Under the pieces are notes generated by a model that was given only the letters and a program-made list of their open reading frames with translations, searched no databases and was not told the origin of the DNA. 8,275 nt of DNA from an uncultured Clostridia bacterium (lineage in GTDB: Bacteria; Bacillota; Clostridia; Christensenellales; Aristaeellaceae). Positions 7,227 to 8,275 of the stretch are shown piece by piece; positions within the stretch are counted from its first letter, which is position 1, and each line of letters starts with the position of its first letter. Both the position numbers and the translations under genes were made by a program. Where the stretch lies: the NCBI GenBank assembly GCA_946626395.1, contig CAMOUF010000220.1, forward strand, positions 1 to 8,275, read 5' to 3'.

Positions 7227-7268
7227 GAGCTGTTTGGCCAAAAGGAGAAAGAACGCTTTAATCCACAA

Positions 7269-7345
7269 AGTGAGGAATGAGGAGTTAGGAGTTGAAAATT
7301 GTTCTATTGCTCGAAGCGCAGACGATTAACGCCTCACTCCTAACT
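7269..7345 (+). repeat. Heptad-repeat element with inverted arms (second copy)
   Basis: Four heptads in a row: AGTGAGG, AATGAGG, AGTTAGG, AGTTGAA (7269-7296). On the right are two inverse heptads, CCTCACT and CCTAACT (7332-7345). AGTTAGGAGT (7283-7292) is perfectly complementary to 7336-7345 around a 43-base core. The architecture is the same as in the element after hslU (7-base period, inverted arms, core of 40-50 bases), but the heptad sequence differs. Confidence 0.7.
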
Positions 7346-7353
7346 GACACAAT

Positions 7354-7397
7354 AAAAAAATGGGGAGAAGGTTGGCGAGGGGGTGCCTTCCTTCTCC
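7354..7397 (-). terminator. Possible minus-strand terminator hairpin
   Basis: GGAGAAGG (7364-7371) and CCTTCTCC (7390-7397) form a perfect 8-base-pair stem, with an inner GGC/GCC pairing (7374-7376 with 7385-7387). On the minus strand the stem is followed, after three bases, by seven Ts (7360-7354). No minus-strand gene ends here, so it may instead be part of a dispersed repeat. Confidence 0.35.
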
Positions 7398-7514
7398 TTC
7401 GATGCAACGTAAGACAGCATCGAATTTTACCAATACTATCTTATCATACCATTATATGGAAATCAAGCCTCTTTTTTATTGAAATTGTATTTATTCTGTA
7501 TATCGACAATGCGG

Positions 7515-7543
7515 TTGACGAAAAAGCAGGACTGGAGTATAAT
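7515..7543 (+). promoter_or_regulatory. Strong sigma-A promoter of rnpB
   Basis: TTGACG (7515-7520) and perfect TATAAT (7538-7543) with 17-base spacing, only one base short of full consensus. Transcription should start about 7550-7551, exactly where the P1 helix of the RNA begins, so little or no 5' trimming may be needed. Confidence 0.92.
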
Positions 7544-7550
7544 AGCCCCT

Positions 7551-7893
<343 letters not shown>

Positions 7894-7896
7894 ATG

Positions 7897-7931
7897 AAAA
7901 ACCGACCGGCACAGATCCGATCGGCTTTTTT
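7897..7931. terminator. Bidirectional terminator shared by rnpB and lexA
   Basis: CCGACCGG (7902-7909) pairs with CCGATCGG (7917-7924) around a 7-base loop, with T6 (7926-7931) for the plus strand and A5 (7897-7901), that is T5, for the minus strand. In plus-strand RNA the stem has a C-A mismatch (7906/7920). In minus-strand RNA the same pair is G-U, and the closing pair 7901/7925 is also G-U, so the hairpin is stronger for lexA. Confidence 0.85.
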
Positions 7932-7945
7932 ATTATCGTTTTTTG

Positions 7946-8275
7946 TTATCTTGTGGGCTTATAATTACCGTTATACACCCGGTACACCGCGACCACCAAG
8001 CCCAGGATGGTGACCTCCCGGGCGTAGATGGGCCGCATCCGGGGGTTTTCTGGCTGGAGGCGAATCCGGTCGGGCTCCTTGAAATAGCGTTTGCAGGTGG
8101 CCTCGTCGTCGATCATGGCGATCACGATGTCGCCGTTCTGCGCCGTTTGCTGCCGCTTGACCACCACATAGTCGCCATTCATGATGCCGGCGGTGATCAT
8201 GCTGTCGCCCCGGATTTCCAGCACGAAATGCTCGCCCCGGCCCACGAGGCCGTCGGGCAGCTGGACATAGCCCTC
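7946..8275 (-). CDS. lexA: LexA repressor, C-terminal protease domain; 5' end outside window
   Basis: SOS-response repressor that cleaves itself when RecA filaments form on single-stranded DNA. Only the last 109 residues are visible; the frame is open to the window edge (it begins EGYVQLPDG), so the DNA-binding winged helix and the Ala-Gly cleavage site are missing. The peptidase S24 domain is clear: RGDSM with nucleophile Ser25 of the visible part, GIMNGDYVVVK, TAQNGDIVIAMID, EATCKRY with catalytic Lys62, and RLQPENPRMRPI. The Ser-Lys distance of 37 residues equals that of E. coli LexA (119 and 156). GTG at 8245 is an internal valine, not a start. The gene converges on rnpB and shares its terminator. 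A UmuD-like or phage repressor is possible but less likely given the LexA-typical EATxKR and LQPENP segments. Confidence 0.9.
   Translation of the reverse strand, partial: EGYVQLPDGLVGRGEHFVLEIRGDSMITAGIMNGDYVVVKRQQTAQNGDIVIAMIDDEATCKRYFKEPDRIRLQPENPRMRPIYAREVTILGLVVAVYRVYNGNYKPTR

Larger units (their letters stand above)
7227..7514 (+). other. AT-rich intergenic region between xylanase and rnpB promoter
   Basis: No gene is supported here. It contains a heptad-repeat element (7269-7345), a hairpin with a T-tract on the minus strand (7354-7397), and a weak hairpin CGATGC/GCATCG (7400-7422) without a good T-run. From 7423 on it is plain AT-rich sequence up to the rnpB promoter. Short open frames here lack ribosome sites and run into rnpB. 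Confidence 0.6.

Noticed and set aside
7269..7345. A CRISPR array, because of short repeats around a spacer-like core.
   Set aside because: The units are 7 bases, tandem and inverted. There are no 25-40 base direct repeats with regular spacers and no cas genes.
7400..7427. Hairpin CGATGC/GCATCG followed by AATTTTA as a terminator for the xylanase transcript.
   Set aside because: The stem is only six pairs with an 11-base loop and a poor T-run, so it is not convincing.
7479..7510. TTGAAA in the AT-rich stretch as an additional promoter before rnpB.
   Set aside because: No acceptable -10 box lies 16-18 bases downstream. The TTGACG/TATAAT pair at 7515-7543 is far better and fits the 5' end of the RNA.

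Overview
The window reads as a fairly GC-rich member of the Bacillota (class Clostridia). The evidence is the gene order topA-trmFO-hslV-hslU, folate-type TrmFO, HslV with a short propeptide before its catalytic threonine, strong AGGAGG-type ribosome binding sites, a type A RNase P RNA and a LexA repressor. The secreted CBM22-GH10 xylanase suggests a plant-fibre habitat such as rumen or gut. The genus cannot be fixed from this sequence.

Layout. Bases 1-1082 hold the 3' part of topA (DNA topoisomerase I, three C-terminal zinc fingers). It overlaps trmFO (1079-2380) by an ATGA junction. After a 100-base gap with its own sigma-A promoter and a CtsR-like operator come hslV and hslU (2481-4421), which form the HslVU (ClpQY) protease. 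This is the core of the Bacillus-type topA-trmFO-codV-clpQ-clpY-codY cluster, but codV is absent from its usual place and codY does not follow hslU.

A 366-base gap (4422-4787) holds a heptad-repeat element with inverted arms, a rho-independent terminator and a promoter. A likely two-gene carbohydrate operon follows: an alpha/beta-hydrolase esterase without a signal peptide (4788-5621) and an exported CBM22-GH10 endo-xylanase (5673-7226). A second gap (7227-7550) is AT-rich. It contains another heptad-repeat element, a hairpin with a T-tract on the minus strand, and a near-consensus promoter for rnpB (about 7551-7893). A shared terminator separates rnpB from the convergent, edge-truncated lexA (7946-8275, minus strand).

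Function. The left half is housekeeping: DNA supercoiling, tRNA m5U54 modification and stress proteolysis. The middle is xylan degradation, with xylan cleaved outside the cell or at its surface and acylated products probably de-esterified inside. The right end is tRNA 5' maturation and the SOS repressor. I see no phage, transposase, CRISPR array or evident new defence system. The most interesting signals are the CtsR-like site, the paired heptad-repeat elements, and the apparent lack of the GGU motif in the tRNA-CCA-binding loop of RNase P RNA.
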